Below, piece after piece: positions 1 to 5,188 of a stretch of DNA of 5,188 bases. A program made the position numbers and the translations under genes. Numbering within the stretch: position 1 is the stretch's first letter; every line of letters starts with the position of its first letter. The notes under the pieces were generated by a model. It had not been told where the DNA came from and searched no databases. It saw only the letters and a program-made list of their open reading frames with translations. This DNA comes from Streptosporangiaceae bacterium. Its GTDB lineage: Bacteria; Actinomycetota; Actinomycetes; Streptosporangiales; Streptosporangiaceae. Location: the NCBI GenBank assembly GCA_030052355.1, contig JASIGS010000185.1, forward strand, positions 1 through 5,188, written 5' to 3'.

Positions 1-2451
1 GGACGCGGACCGGATAGCCGGCGCAGTGATGAAGCCCGTGCCGACGTTCTCGGTGACGGTGAGCGTGTAGCTGACGCCGCGGCCGGTCCGGACGCCGCGG
101 GCGCGGACAGCGCACTGGAAGTACTTCGATGACGACTGCCAGCTGCACCGGACGGTGACCGCCGAGGTGCCGGGACCGCGGAGCGTCACCCGCACCATCC
201 CGGCCTTGGCGAGCGCCGCCGCGATCGCGCTGCCGATCGGCGTGCCTCTCGCGGTCGTGAACCGGAACCGCACCGTCACCGGAGCGGACGCCGGGACGCT
301 CGCGCCAGCGTGCGGCTCGGCGAAGCCGCCGAATCCGTACACAACGGTGTAGCTGGCGCTCACCGGCGCCGTCTGCTTGTTCCCGGCCAGGTCGACGGCA
401 CCGCTGCAGGTGGCGGTGAACCGGCCGACCCCGTTGCGGCCAGAGGTGGTCACCTTCACCGACGCTGGCGTGGTAACGGTTCCCTCGTCGGTTGTCTTGC
501 AGCCCGGGGTCGGGACGGCACCGAGCACGTACCGCGCGCCGGCCCGCACGCCGGTCACGGTGACAGTTGGCGGCGTCGTGTCGAGCGGGCTCAGGCAGCC
601 GTCGATGTAGAGGTTCGAGCTGTCGCCGTTCGGGCAGGTCGCGGCGGACCAGGTGGCCCCTGTCACGTCGGCGCCGGTCAGAGTGGCCTCGTAAAGGTAG
701 GTGCCGTCGAAGCTCGCGTCGGCCAGGTCAGCGCCGGTCAGATTCGCGTACTGCAGGTCCACCGAGAGCAGGTCGGCTCCTTCCAGGTCCGCACCGCTCA
801 GCGCGGCACCGAGCGCCGAGGCGTAGGGACCGAGCAGGTAGCCGTCGGCGTAGCTCCAGTCGGCTGGCAGCGAGGCCGGCGTGCCGATGCCGGCCGAGTA
901 GTTCTGCACCGAGGCGAGGTCGGCGCCGGCCAGGATCGCTCCGGTGAACGTGACGCCGTGCAACTGCGCGAAGCCGAGGTTGGCGTCCTGCAGGTCCGCG
1001 TCGGTCAGGTTCGATGGCGTCGCGCCGCTGAGATCCGCGCCGGTGAGGTTGGCGTCGGTCAGGTTGCCGAGGGTGGCCTGGGCCAGATCGGCGCCAGCGA
1101 AGTCGGCGCCGGTGAGGTTCGCGTCCGCGAAGTCGGTCTGGGCAAGGTTGTCACCGGCGAGGTCGACCCCGGCCAGGTCGGCGCCGGAGTCGTTGGCGTC
1201 GGGGCCGACGAAGTAACCGTCGAGCAACAGCCAGCCCGACGGCATCTCTGCCGGGGTGCCGGTCACGTCGCCGGCGGTGACCTGCGCGAACCCGTCACCG
1301 GAGAAGTTCGCGCCGGCCACGCTCGCACCGGTCATCTGCGCCTCGCCGAGTATCGCGTCCGAGGCGTTCGCGCCGTCCAGGTTGGCGTCGTCAAGGCCGG
1401 TCTCGCCCAGGTCGGCGGCCGCGAGGTCGGCACCGGACAAGTTCGCTCCGGTGAGGTTCGCGTCGACCAACGACGTATTGGCGAGGTCCGCGTCGGCGAG
1501 GTCGACTCCGGGCAGCTGCGCGATGTACAGGTCGGCGCCGGGCCCGATCAGGTAACCGTCGTCGAACAGCCAGTTGGCCGGCAGCACCGGTGTGCCGGTT
1601 ATGTCGCCGGAGGTGACCCCGGACAGCGTCGCCCCCGTCAGGATCGTCCCGCCGAGGTTGGTCCCGCCGAGCAATGCGAACTGCAGGTCGTCACCGGTCA
1701 GGTCGAGTCCGCTGAGATCATCTCCGTTCAGGTTGGCGTAAGGCCCGATGAGGAAGCCGCCGGTGAGCGCCCAGTCCGCGGACGGCAGGGATGCGGGTGT
1801 CCCGGTCACACCGCCCGACACCACGTACTGCAGGTTCGCGCTCGTCAGGTCCGCGCCGGCCAGGTTGGCATCGGTCAGCACGTCGTAGGTCAGGTCACCG
1901 CCGGACAGGTCCACGCCCGACAGGTCTGCCCCGGTGAGGTCTACGCGCGCGATGTCCGCGCCGGGGCCAGCGAGGCAGCCGGCTACTACCTGCCAGCCGG
2001 CGGGCAACGACGCTGGTGTTCCGGTGATCTTCCCGTTCGAGATGACGCCGGTGAGTGTGGTTCCTGACAGCACGGTGCCCGCCAGATCAGCGCTGCCGAG
2101 ATTGGCGTCGGTCAGGTCGGCGCCGGTCAGGTCGGCACCCGACAGGTTTGCCCCCGGCATGTACACGGCCTGCATGGACGCGCCCTGCAGGTCGGCGTCG
2201 GCCAGATCGGCGCTCGCCATGCTGGCATCGCTGAGATCGCAGCCGGCCCAGTCGACTCCGGCCGACGGCGCCGGCGACACCAAGCCGTCGGAACTCACCG
2301 TGGGACAGCTAACCGCCGCAGTCTGCGCGGCATCCGCGGCGGGCAGCGCTGGCATGGATACCGCTGCCACGGAGAGCGCGGCCGCAGCCACAAGGCGCAG
2401 GCGCGCAACCCGGCGCGGAACTCCGAAGTCAATGATCCCATCACGCGACAC
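1..2451 (-). CDS. Secreted pentapeptide-repeat protein with five interrupting modules (3' end beyond window)
   Basis: The minus-strand frame from a GTG at 2451 stays open for 817 codons to the left edge with no stop, so the C-terminus is missing. Residues 1-41 look like a Sec signal peptide. Residues about 69-605 are pentapeptide repeats of the A(D/N)LxG type (for example SGADL, TGADL, TDANL), a family known to fold as a right-handed quadrilateral beta-helix. They are interrupted five times by a GTP..LP..W....G..GP module. Residues about 624-817 resemble actinobacterial beta-sandwich (Ig-like) domains: TPPTVTV at 626-632, GCKTTDEG at 649-656, TATC at 679-682, DLAGN at 686-690, and YGFGGFAEP at 705-713. 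Cys pairs 49/71, 606/619, 650/682 and 769/780 could form disulfides, as expected of an exported protein. No LPXTG sorting signal is seen, but the end is missing. The role is unknown; a surface or extracellular structural or binding protein is inferred. The pentapeptide fold is certain; the C-terminal assignment is moderate. Confidence 0.9.
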   Translation of the reverse strand, partial: MSRDGIIDFGVPRRVARLRLVAAAALSVAAVSMPALPAADAAQTAAVSCPTVSSDGLVSPAPSAGVDWAGCDLSDASMASADLADADLQGASMQAVYMPGANLSGADLTGADLTDANLGSADLAGTVLSGTTLTGVISNGKITGTPASLPAGWQVVAGCLAGPGADIARVDLTGADLSGVDLSGGDLTYDVLTDANLAGADLTSANLQYVVSGGVTGTPASLPSADWALTGGFLIGPYANLNGDDLSGLDLTGDDLQFALLGGTNLGGTILTGATLSGVTSGDITGTPVLPANWLFDDGYLIGPGADLYIAQLPGVDLADADLANTSLVDANLTGANLSGADLAAADLGETGLDDANLDGANASDAILGEAQMTGASVAGANFSGDGFAQVTAGDVTGTPAEMPSGWLLLDGYFVGPDANDSGADLAGVDLAGDNLAQTDFADANLTGADFAGADLAQATLGNLTDANLTGADLSGATPSNLTDADLQDANLGFAQLHGVTFTGAILAGADLASVQNYSAGIGTPASLPADWSYADGYLLGPYASALGAALSGADLEGADLLSVDLQYANLTGADLADASFDGTYLYEATLTGADVTGATWSAATCPNGDSSNLYIDGCLSPLDTTPPTVTVTGVRAGARYVLGAVPTPGCKTTDEGTVTTPASVKVTTSGRNGVGRFTATCSGAVDLAGNKQTAPVSASYTVVYGFGGFAEPHAGASVPASAPVTVRFRFTTARGTPIGSAIAAALAKAGMVRVTLRGPGTSAVTVRCSWQSSSKYFQCAVRARGVRTGRGVSYTLTVTENVGTGFITAPAIRSAS
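637..2247 (-). repeat. Pentapeptide-repeat region in six tracts (coding repeat)
   Basis: On the coding strand, units of about 15 bp such as GCC GAC CTG ACC GGC recur roughly 70 times. They encode five-residue units with Leu, Phe or Met at the central position and Asp or Asn before it. The tracts lie at about residues 69-143, 168-216, 242-285, 309-397, 421-522 and 548-605, with about 13, 8, 7, 16, 17 and 11 units. Register is kept within the tracts except for two three-residue slips in tract five (GNL at 462-464, SNL at 480-482). The tracts are Asp-rich and poor in basic residues. Confidence 0.93.
811..2022 (-). repeat. Five copies of a GTP-LP-W-G-GP module interrupting the pentapeptide helix
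   Basis: A module of about 23-25 residues recurs at 1951-2022, 1729-1803, 1528-1596, 1192-1260 and 811-885 (residues 144-167, 217-241, 286-308, 398-420 and 523-547). Each starts with GTP, runs through a short LP (MP in copy four) and a conserved Trp (PAGW, SADW, PANW, PSGW, PADW), then a G-aromatic-hydrophobic segment (for example GYLIGP) ending in GPGADL or a variant such as GPYANL. The spacing between copies is 73, 69, 112 and 125 residues. From memory, similar inserts occur in other bacterial pentapeptide-repeat proteins. Their function is not known to me; they may cap, kink or hinge the helix. Confidence 0.85.
2329..2451 (-). other. Predicted Sec signal peptide of the pentapeptide-repeat protein
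   Basis: Residues 1-41 have a basic n-region (PRRVARLRL at 12-20), a hydrophobic core (about 20-33, rich in Ala, Val and Leu) and a small-residue c-region ending in A39-D40-A41, a fair signal peptidase I site before A42. The RR pair is not followed by the x-F-L-K context of a Tat signal, so Sec export is preferred. The mature protein would begin near AQTAAVSCP. Confidence 0.75.
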
Positions 2452-2459
2452 GGTGATCA

Positions 2460-2464
2460 CCCCC
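2460..2464 (-). promoter_or_regulatory. Ribosome binding site deciding the start of the pentapeptide-repeat gene
   Basis: A GGGGG run lies 8 nt upstream of the GTG at 2451, a normal distance. The other in-frame GTG, at 2460, overlaps this run and would have no properly spaced site. The GTG at 2451 is therefore preferred. The frame is closed upstream by a TAG at 2494-2496, so no longer form is possible. Confidence 0.5.
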
Positions 2465-2531
2465 GACGAACCGCCACGGTCCCCGTAAGCGAGCTACCGG
2501 TAATCATGGACCAATGCGTGTCATCTGACCA

Positions 2532-2560
2532 TATCTAGCCACCTGTGTAATTTCGGTCAG
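2532..2560 (-). promoter_or_regulatory. Weak sigma70-like promoter candidate for the pentapeptide-repeat gene
   Basis: On the minus strand, CTGACC (2555-2560, four matches to TTGACA) is followed after 17 nt by TAGATA (2532-2537). The -35 element overlaps the stop codon of the upstream membrane protein gene. Transcription would start near 2525, leaving a leader of about 75 nt. The match is weak and rests on spacing and on an AT-richer patch in an otherwise GC-rich gap. Read-through from the upstream gene is equally possible, because no convincing terminator lies between the two. Confidence 0.3.
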
Positions 2561-3795
2561 CGGGTTGCGCTCGGCAGTGCAGCCATCACGGTGTACTGAC
2601 AGCACGGAGCGGACGAGGCGCGGACCTCACTAGTGGCCGGCTGGTAGGCCCACAAGTGCCAGCCCGGTCCTTCGAAGAGCAGCCAGCCGCCGCGCACGGA
2701 CCAGGCGACCTTCGACAAGACGAACCCCGCAGATCCGGGCACCACACGTGGCTGCCGGTGCGCTCCGGCGAGGGGGATCGCGTAGAGCCTGCCCTCATTG
2801 TCGTAGCGCGACGGGACAGCCGCCTCGGCAGCGATCATCGTGCCGTCTGGCGAGATCGGATCGACGACGTCGAACTGCCAGGGCACCCAGCCCAGCGTCC
2901 CGCGCGGCGCGGGAAACGACGAGAGGTGCCCGGTCACCACGTTCAGCACCCGGAGCGTGCGGCATCCGTCGTACGCCCCGTTCGCCTCGTACGGCGCGTA
3001 GGGCTTGATGCCGACGTCCGTGCAGCCGGTGCCGTAGGCAACCAGCCGCGAAGTCACGCCGAAGCCGTCATAACTGTTCGACCCGGGCAGCGTGACCGGC
3101 GCCGAGCCCGGACGCCATAGCTCGGTTTGCCCGGCTGCGCTGGACAGCAACAGGCCTGCGTCCGTGCCGGCGATCGGCTGGCTGCCCGCAGGCGGCTTGA
3201 CGGGCGGGCCAAGCTTGCCGCCACCGGCAGCCGCCAGCCGGAAGCCGCTGGTGGTATCCAGCCACACGTAGCCCGACTGGGCGGCCGGGAAGAAGAACGA
3301 ACCGCCGAGCACACGCACGGGGCCGGCCAGGCTCGCCCGGATGGCGTCGACCCCGTTCCCGACGTAGACCAGCCAGTCTCCGGTGCGCACCACCAGTGGC
3401 TGGTAATCGCCAAAGCTGATGTCCGGTGTGGAGGTCTGGCGTAGCTGACCGGTCGCCAGGTCGTCCGCCATGGGACCGAGGCCGCTGTCCCCGACCGCCA
3501 CCGTGGTCCCGGGCCAGAGCAGCACCGTGGTGCCGACGTTGCGCGGGATCGGGCCCGGTCCGGCGGGCCGGGGGACTTTCTTCGGCGCCGGTTTGCGTGG
3601 AGCAGCAGCGGCGTGATGGTGCGGACTGCCAGGGACGGCCAGCGCCGCCAGCGTGCCGGCCACGGTGGCCAGCACGGTGATCGCGACGCCCACGCAAAGG
3701 CGGCGTCGGCGCTGCCGTCGCCTGGCCTCGCGGATCAGCGCATCCTCGTCCGCGGGCGACCTGGCTGGCGGCCGGTGGATCGGCAGGAGGCTCAT
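2557..3795 (-). CDS. Membrane-anchored protein with a propeller-like extracytoplasmic domain, unknown function
   Basis: The 412-residue product starts at an ATG 8 nt after a GGAG. It has a short cytoplasmic tail ending in a strongly basic stretch (REARRRQRRRR, 22-32), one transmembrane helix (about 33-54), a His/Ala/Pro/Lys-rich linker (about 57-85) and a beta-rich domain to the end. By the positive-inside rule the C-terminal domain lies outside. That domain has recurring hydrophobic strands with Gly-Asp turns and one SPDG (315-318), as in TolB/WD40-like propeller blades. C258 and C278 could pair, and there is a vicinal C398-C399 near the C-terminus. Clear blade periodicity is not visible, so the propeller call is tentative. 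The gene begins 121 bp after cvnD and ends about 105 bp before the secreted pentapeptide-repeat gene. I do not recognise a specific family. A sensor, an anchor or a cell-envelope partner of its neighbours are all possible. Confidence 0.88.
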   Translation of the reverse strand: MSLLPIHRPPARSPADEDALIREARRRQRRRRLCVGVAITVLATVAGTLAALAVPGSPHHHAAAAPRKPAPKKVPRPAGPGPIPRNVGTTVLLWPGTTVAVGDSGLGPMADDLATGQLRQTSTPDISFGDYQPLVVRTGDWLVYVGNGVDAIRASLAGPVRVLGGSFFFPAAQSGYVWLDTTSGFRLAAAGGGKLGPPVKPPAGSQPIAGTDAGLLLSSAAGQTELWRPGSAPVTLPGSNSYDGFGVTSRLVAYGTGCTDVGIKPYAPYEANGAYDGCRTLRVLNVVTGHLSSFPAPRGTLGWVPWQFDVVDPISPDGTMIAAEAAVPSRYDNEGRLYAIPLAGAHRQPRVVPGSAGFVLSKVAWSVRGGWLLFEGPGWHLWAYQPATSEVRASSAPCCQYTVMAALPSATR

Positions 3796-3803
3796 CGGCT
3801 GGG

Positions 3804-3807
3804 CTCC
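3804..3807 (-). promoter_or_regulatory. Ribosome binding site of the membrane propeller-like gene
   Basis: GGAG lies 8 nt before the ATG at 3795 and supports that start. No competing in-frame start with a better site was found nearby. Confidence 0.6.
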
Positions 3808-3828
3808 GTGCTCAACAGTGCTGGCTCA

Positions 3829-3853
3829 ATAATGCTAGTGACGCTAGCATCAT
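3829..3853. repeat. 25-bp near-perfect inverted repeat, operator-like or leader hairpin
   Basis: Read on the minus strand, the 10-nt arms ATGATGCTAG and CTAGCATTAT flank the 5-nt loop CGTCA. Nine of ten positions are complementary, and the tenth is a G-U wobble in minus-strand RNA. The repeat overlaps the -10 and start point of the candidate promoter. That suits either a repressor operator or a hairpin at the 5' end of the mRNA. It is not GC-rich and lacks a U-run, so it is a poor intrinsic terminator. Confidence 0.6.
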
Positions 3854-3877
3854 GGCACCGCGCGGCTACCGGTGCAA
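3849..3877 (-). promoter_or_regulatory. Candidate promoter in the gap between cvnD and the membrane protein gene
   Basis: On the minus strand, TTGCAC (3872-3877) and CATGAT (3849-3854) are separated by exactly 17 nt. The second has four matches to TATAAT; the first keeps only the TTG of the -35 consensus. Transcription would start near 3842, giving a leader of about 47 nt before the ATG at 3795. The call is supported by its place directly upstream of a gene and by the inverted repeat that overlaps its -10 and start site. Confidence 0.35.
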
Positions 3878-3901
3878 GCGACCCAGAGTGGCGGCTAGTG
3901 A

Positions 3902-3918
3902 AGCGGCCGAGCGCCGCT
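3902..3918 (-). terminator. Small GC-rich stem-loop at the end of cvnD, possible terminator
   Basis: AGCGGC and GCCGCT form a perfect 6-bp stem with a 5-nt loop, starting inside the cvnD stop codon (3917-3919). No U-tract follows. A second 6-bp stem (3855-3860 with 3870-3875) lies further downstream. Either could weakly end conservon transcription, as U-less hairpins sometimes do in actinomycetes, but both are short enough to be chance in GC-rich DNA. Confidence 0.3.
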
Positions 3919-4525
3919 AGTAGACGGTCGCGCCGTGCCGCGCGTGATGCTGCGAGATCGCGTGCTCGGCGAGCGTGACCAGAACATCGCGGCACGACTC
4001 GCGGCTGCGTGCGTCGCACGCCACGACGGGCACGCTGCTATCCAGGTTCAGCGCGGCCGTGATCGAGTCCAGCGTATGGCGCTGCGCTCCGTTGAAGCAG
4101 TTCACGGCCACGATGAAGGGAATGCCTGCGGCCTCGAAGTAGTCGACGGACGGGAAGCAGTCGGCGAGCCGGCGCTCGTCGGCCATGACAACGGCGCCGA
4201 GGGCGCCGACGGAAAGGTCATCCCACATGAACCAGAATCGCTTCTGTCCCGGCGTGCCGAAGAGATAGACGACGAGGTCCTTGCGGATCGTGATCCGGCC
4301 GAAGTCCATCGCGACCGTCGTCGTCGACTTCTGCTCCACTCCGTAGAGCGAGTCCACCAGCTCGCTGCGGTCGCTCAGTGTCTCCTCGGTCTGCAGCGGC
4401 TTGATCTCGCTGACGGAGCCGACCAGGGTGGTCTTCCCCGCGCCGAAGCCGCCAGCGATCAGGATCTTGATCGTTGTCAGCGAGTCGGCCGACGCGGGAT
4501 CGTCGTCATAGGCGTCGTAGGCCAT
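3917..4525 (-). CDS. cvnD: Conservon small GTPase CvnD (MglA/Ras-like)
   Basis: The 202-residue product matches conservon ATP/GTP-binding proteins. It has a Walker A/G1 loop GGFGAGKT at 25-32, a switch I segment TTTVAMDFG at 68-76, G3 as FGTPGQ at 89-94 followed by KRFWFMWDDL, G4 as VNCFNG at 141-146, and a G5-like CDAR after PVVA. The last part of G4 normally reads N-x-F-D; here it is Asn145. By analogy with MglA it would switch between GTP and GDP states, with the Roadblock protein CvnB as partner, probably at the membrane with CvnA. The acidic N-terminus (YDAYDDDP) is typical of variable CvnD ends. The start is fixed by a perfect AAGGAGGT. The gene overlaps the end of cvnC by 20 bp, so translation is probably coupled. 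It is the last gene of the operon as seen here; no cytochrome P450 gene, found after some conservons, follows it. Confidence 0.95.
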   Translation of the reverse strand: MAYDAYDDDPASADSLTTIKILIAGGFGAGKTTLVGSVSEIKPLQTEETLSDRSELVDSLYGVEQKSTTTVAMDFGRITIRKDLVVYLFGTPGQKRFWFMWDDLSVGALGAVVMADERRLADCFPSVDYFEAAGIPFIVAVNCFNGAQRHTLDSITAALNLDSSVPVVACDARSRESCRDVLVTLAEHAISQHHARHGATVY

Positions 4526-4886
4526 CGGCCACCTCCTTGAGGATCTTCAGATCGTTGAACCCGGCCGGCTGATGCCGGTGAATCGCGACAAGGCCGCGCT
4601 CGCGCAGGTCAGAGACCAGGATCCGGATGACGCCAACCGGCAGGTCCAGGTCAGCCGCGAGGTCGACGAGCGGGGCAGGTATCTGGCAGCGCTGCAGCAG
4701 CTCGCTCTGCTCGGGACTGAGCTGCGGCAGGTCATGCGGCGAGCGCCGAACCGCGCGGACCATGTCCAGCAGGTCGAACCGCTGGCCGGACGGCCGGGTG
4801 AGGCCTCCGGTCAGCGCGTAGGGCCGGACGACAGGACCGGCGTCCTGGTCCAGCCATTCGCTGTCGAGCGGCTCCACCGGCCTCAC
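4506..4886 (-). CDS. cvnC: Conservon protein CvnC (DUF742)
   Basis: The 126-residue product carries the DUF742 signature VRPYALTGGLTRP at 20-32, then FDLLDMVRA at 37-45. A C-terminal helical part contains a winged-helix-like helix-turn-helix (about 70-102: VDLAADLDLPVGVIRILVSDLRERGLV). The length is normal for the family. In conservons CvnC is a small soluble component of the CvnABCD complex; its biochemical role is not settled, and DNA binding has not been shown to my knowledge. The GTG start overlaps the cvnB stop as GTGA. A second in-frame GTG at 4877 follows GAGG by only a few bases and could instead be the start, removing three residues. The end overlaps cvnD by 20 bp. Confidence 0.94.
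   Translation of the reverse strand: MRPVEPLDSEWLDQDAGPVVRPYALTGGLTRPSGQRFDLLDMVRAVRRSPHDLPQLSPEQSELLQRCQIPAPLVDLAADLDLPVGVIRILVSDLRERGLVAIHRHQPAGFNDLKILKEVADGLRRL
4531..4538 (-). promoter_or_regulatory. Consensus Shine-Dalgarno for cvnD inside the cvnC coding region
   Basis: AAGGAGGT, fully complementary to the 16S rRNA 3' end, lies 5 nt before the cvnD ATG. It sits within the last codons of cvnC (around the Leu-Lys-Glu-Val segment). It fixes the cvnD start and allows strong independent initiation as well as coupling. Confidence 0.85.
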
Positions 4887-5188
4887 ACCACCTCGGCGCG
4901 AGCCGGCGCCGACCGCCGGCCGACGGCCAGGTGCTCGCCGACGCGCGTGACCAGCAGGGCCATCTCGTAGGCGACCAGGCCCACATCAGCTCCGAGAGCG
5001 GCAAGCACCGCAAGGCAGCTTCCCTCACCGGCGGCCATCACGAACAGGAACGCCGACTCCATCTCGACGATGGTCTGCCGCACCGCGCCGGCCTCGAAGT
5101 GCTGGCTCGTGCCCCTGGCCAGGCTCTGGAAGCCGGCCGCGGCCGCGCACAGGTACTCCGAGTCCTCGCGGGTCATCCCGGTGGACGC
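4883..5188 (-). CDS. cvnB: Conservon Roadblock/LC7 protein CvnB (5' end beyond window)
   Basis: The window holds 101 C-terminal residues, beginning ASTGM at the right edge. The true start lies outside, so the ATG at 5176 is internal and not the start. The family is usually about 130-145 residues, so roughly 35-45 are missing. Recognisable Roadblock features are AAAAGFQSLARG, then VEMESAFLFVM and the strongly conserved GSCLAVLAALGADVGLVAYEMALLV region, which forms the sheet and last helix of the fold. By analogy with MglB it would dimerise and regulate the CvnD GTPase. The stop overlaps the cvnC start by 4 bp. The sensor-kinase-like cvnA is expected immediately upstream. Confidence 0.94.
   Translation of the reverse strand, partial: ASTGMTREDSEYLCAAAAGFQSLARGTSQHFEAGAVRQTIVEMESAFLFVMAAGEGSCLAVLAALGADVGLVAYEMALLVTRVGEHLAVGRRSAPARAEVV

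Noticed and set aside
310..2067. A 585-codon plus-strand open frame rich in Val, Gly, Arg and Gln, and several shorter plus-strand frames in the same region
   Set aside because: They are antisense to the pentapeptide repeats. The 15-bp coding repeat read backwards gives VGAGQ-like low-complexity sequence with no domain, while the minus strand gives signal peptide, repeats and domains in one unbroken frame.
637..2247. Regular short DNA repeats that could suggest a CRISPR array or a satellite
   Set aside because: The period is 15 bp, there are no unique spacers of constant length, and the repeats keep a single open frame encoding pentapeptides.
2410..2451. Twin-arginine signal in the pentapeptide-repeat protein
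   Set aside because: RR at 13-14 is followed by VARLRL and not by the x-F-L-K type context, so it looks like an ordinary basic n-region.
3068..3697. A 209-codon minus-strand frame inside the membrane protein gene, and opposing plus-strand frames
   Set aside because: The compositions are typical GC-frame shadows. The 412-codon frame has a ribosome binding site, a transmembrane helix and coherent protein sequence.
3792..4019. A 75-codon minus-strand frame ending in an ATGA overlap with the membrane protein start
   Set aside because: It lies mostly inside cvnD in another frame, is Arg- and Ala-rich as GC-rich shadows are, and shows no motif or ribosome binding site.
3935..4540. A 201-codon plus-strand frame opposite cvnD
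   Set aside because: The minus strand encodes an unmistakable GTPase with G1, G3 and G4 motifs; the plus frame has none.
4883..5176. The ATG at 5176 as the start of the Roadblock gene
   Set aside because: The frame stays open to the right edge and the first conserved Roadblock strands would be missing, so it is an internal Met.

Overview
The window is high-GC DNA (by eye about two thirds G+C) from an actinomycete. The main evidence is the remnant of a conservon (cvnB-cvnC-cvnD), a gene set characteristic of Streptomyces, Catenulispora, Frankia and relatives. GTG starts, GC-rich third codon positions and actinobacterial protein styles fit this. The genus cannot be fixed from the sequence. All five recognisable genes lie on the minus strand, so the genetic order runs from the right edge to the left. 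No gap between genes exceeds about 120 bp. I see no RNA genes, mobile elements or CRISPR arrays.

Right part (3917-5188): the 3' two thirds of cvnB (Roadblock/LC7 protein), then cvnC (DUF742 protein) and cvnD (MglA/Ras-like small GTPase). They overlap by 4 and 20 bp, so they form one translationally coupled operon. In known conservons the set begins with cvnA, a sensor histidine-kinase-like membrane protein, expected just beyond the right edge. Together these proteins are thought to form a membrane-associated G-protein-like signalling complex.

Middle (2557-3916): a 121-bp non-coding gap with three small inverted repeats and a possible promoter, then a 412-residue protein with an Arg-rich cytoplasmic tail, one transmembrane helix, a Pro/Lys-rich linker and an extracytoplasmic beta-rich, propeller-like domain. 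No family was recognised with certainty.

Left part (1-2556): a short gap with a weak promoter candidate, then a large secreted pentapeptide-repeat protein. At least 817 codons are in the window, with no stop before the left edge. It has a signal peptide, about 70 pentapeptide repeats split into six tracts by five copies of a roughly 24-residue GTP...LP..W...G..GP module, and a C-terminal beta-sandwich region. This open-ended frame on the minus strand is the real gene. The long plus-strand frames opposite it are artefacts of its repetitive, GC-rich sequence.

The genes may be functionally linked: an intracellular G-protein signalling operon sits beside two predicted surface or exported proteins. 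That link rests on adjacency only. The most notable points are the module-interrupted pentapeptide architecture, a near-perfect 25-bp inverted repeat placed like an operator, and an Asn in the G4 position of the CvnD GTPase.
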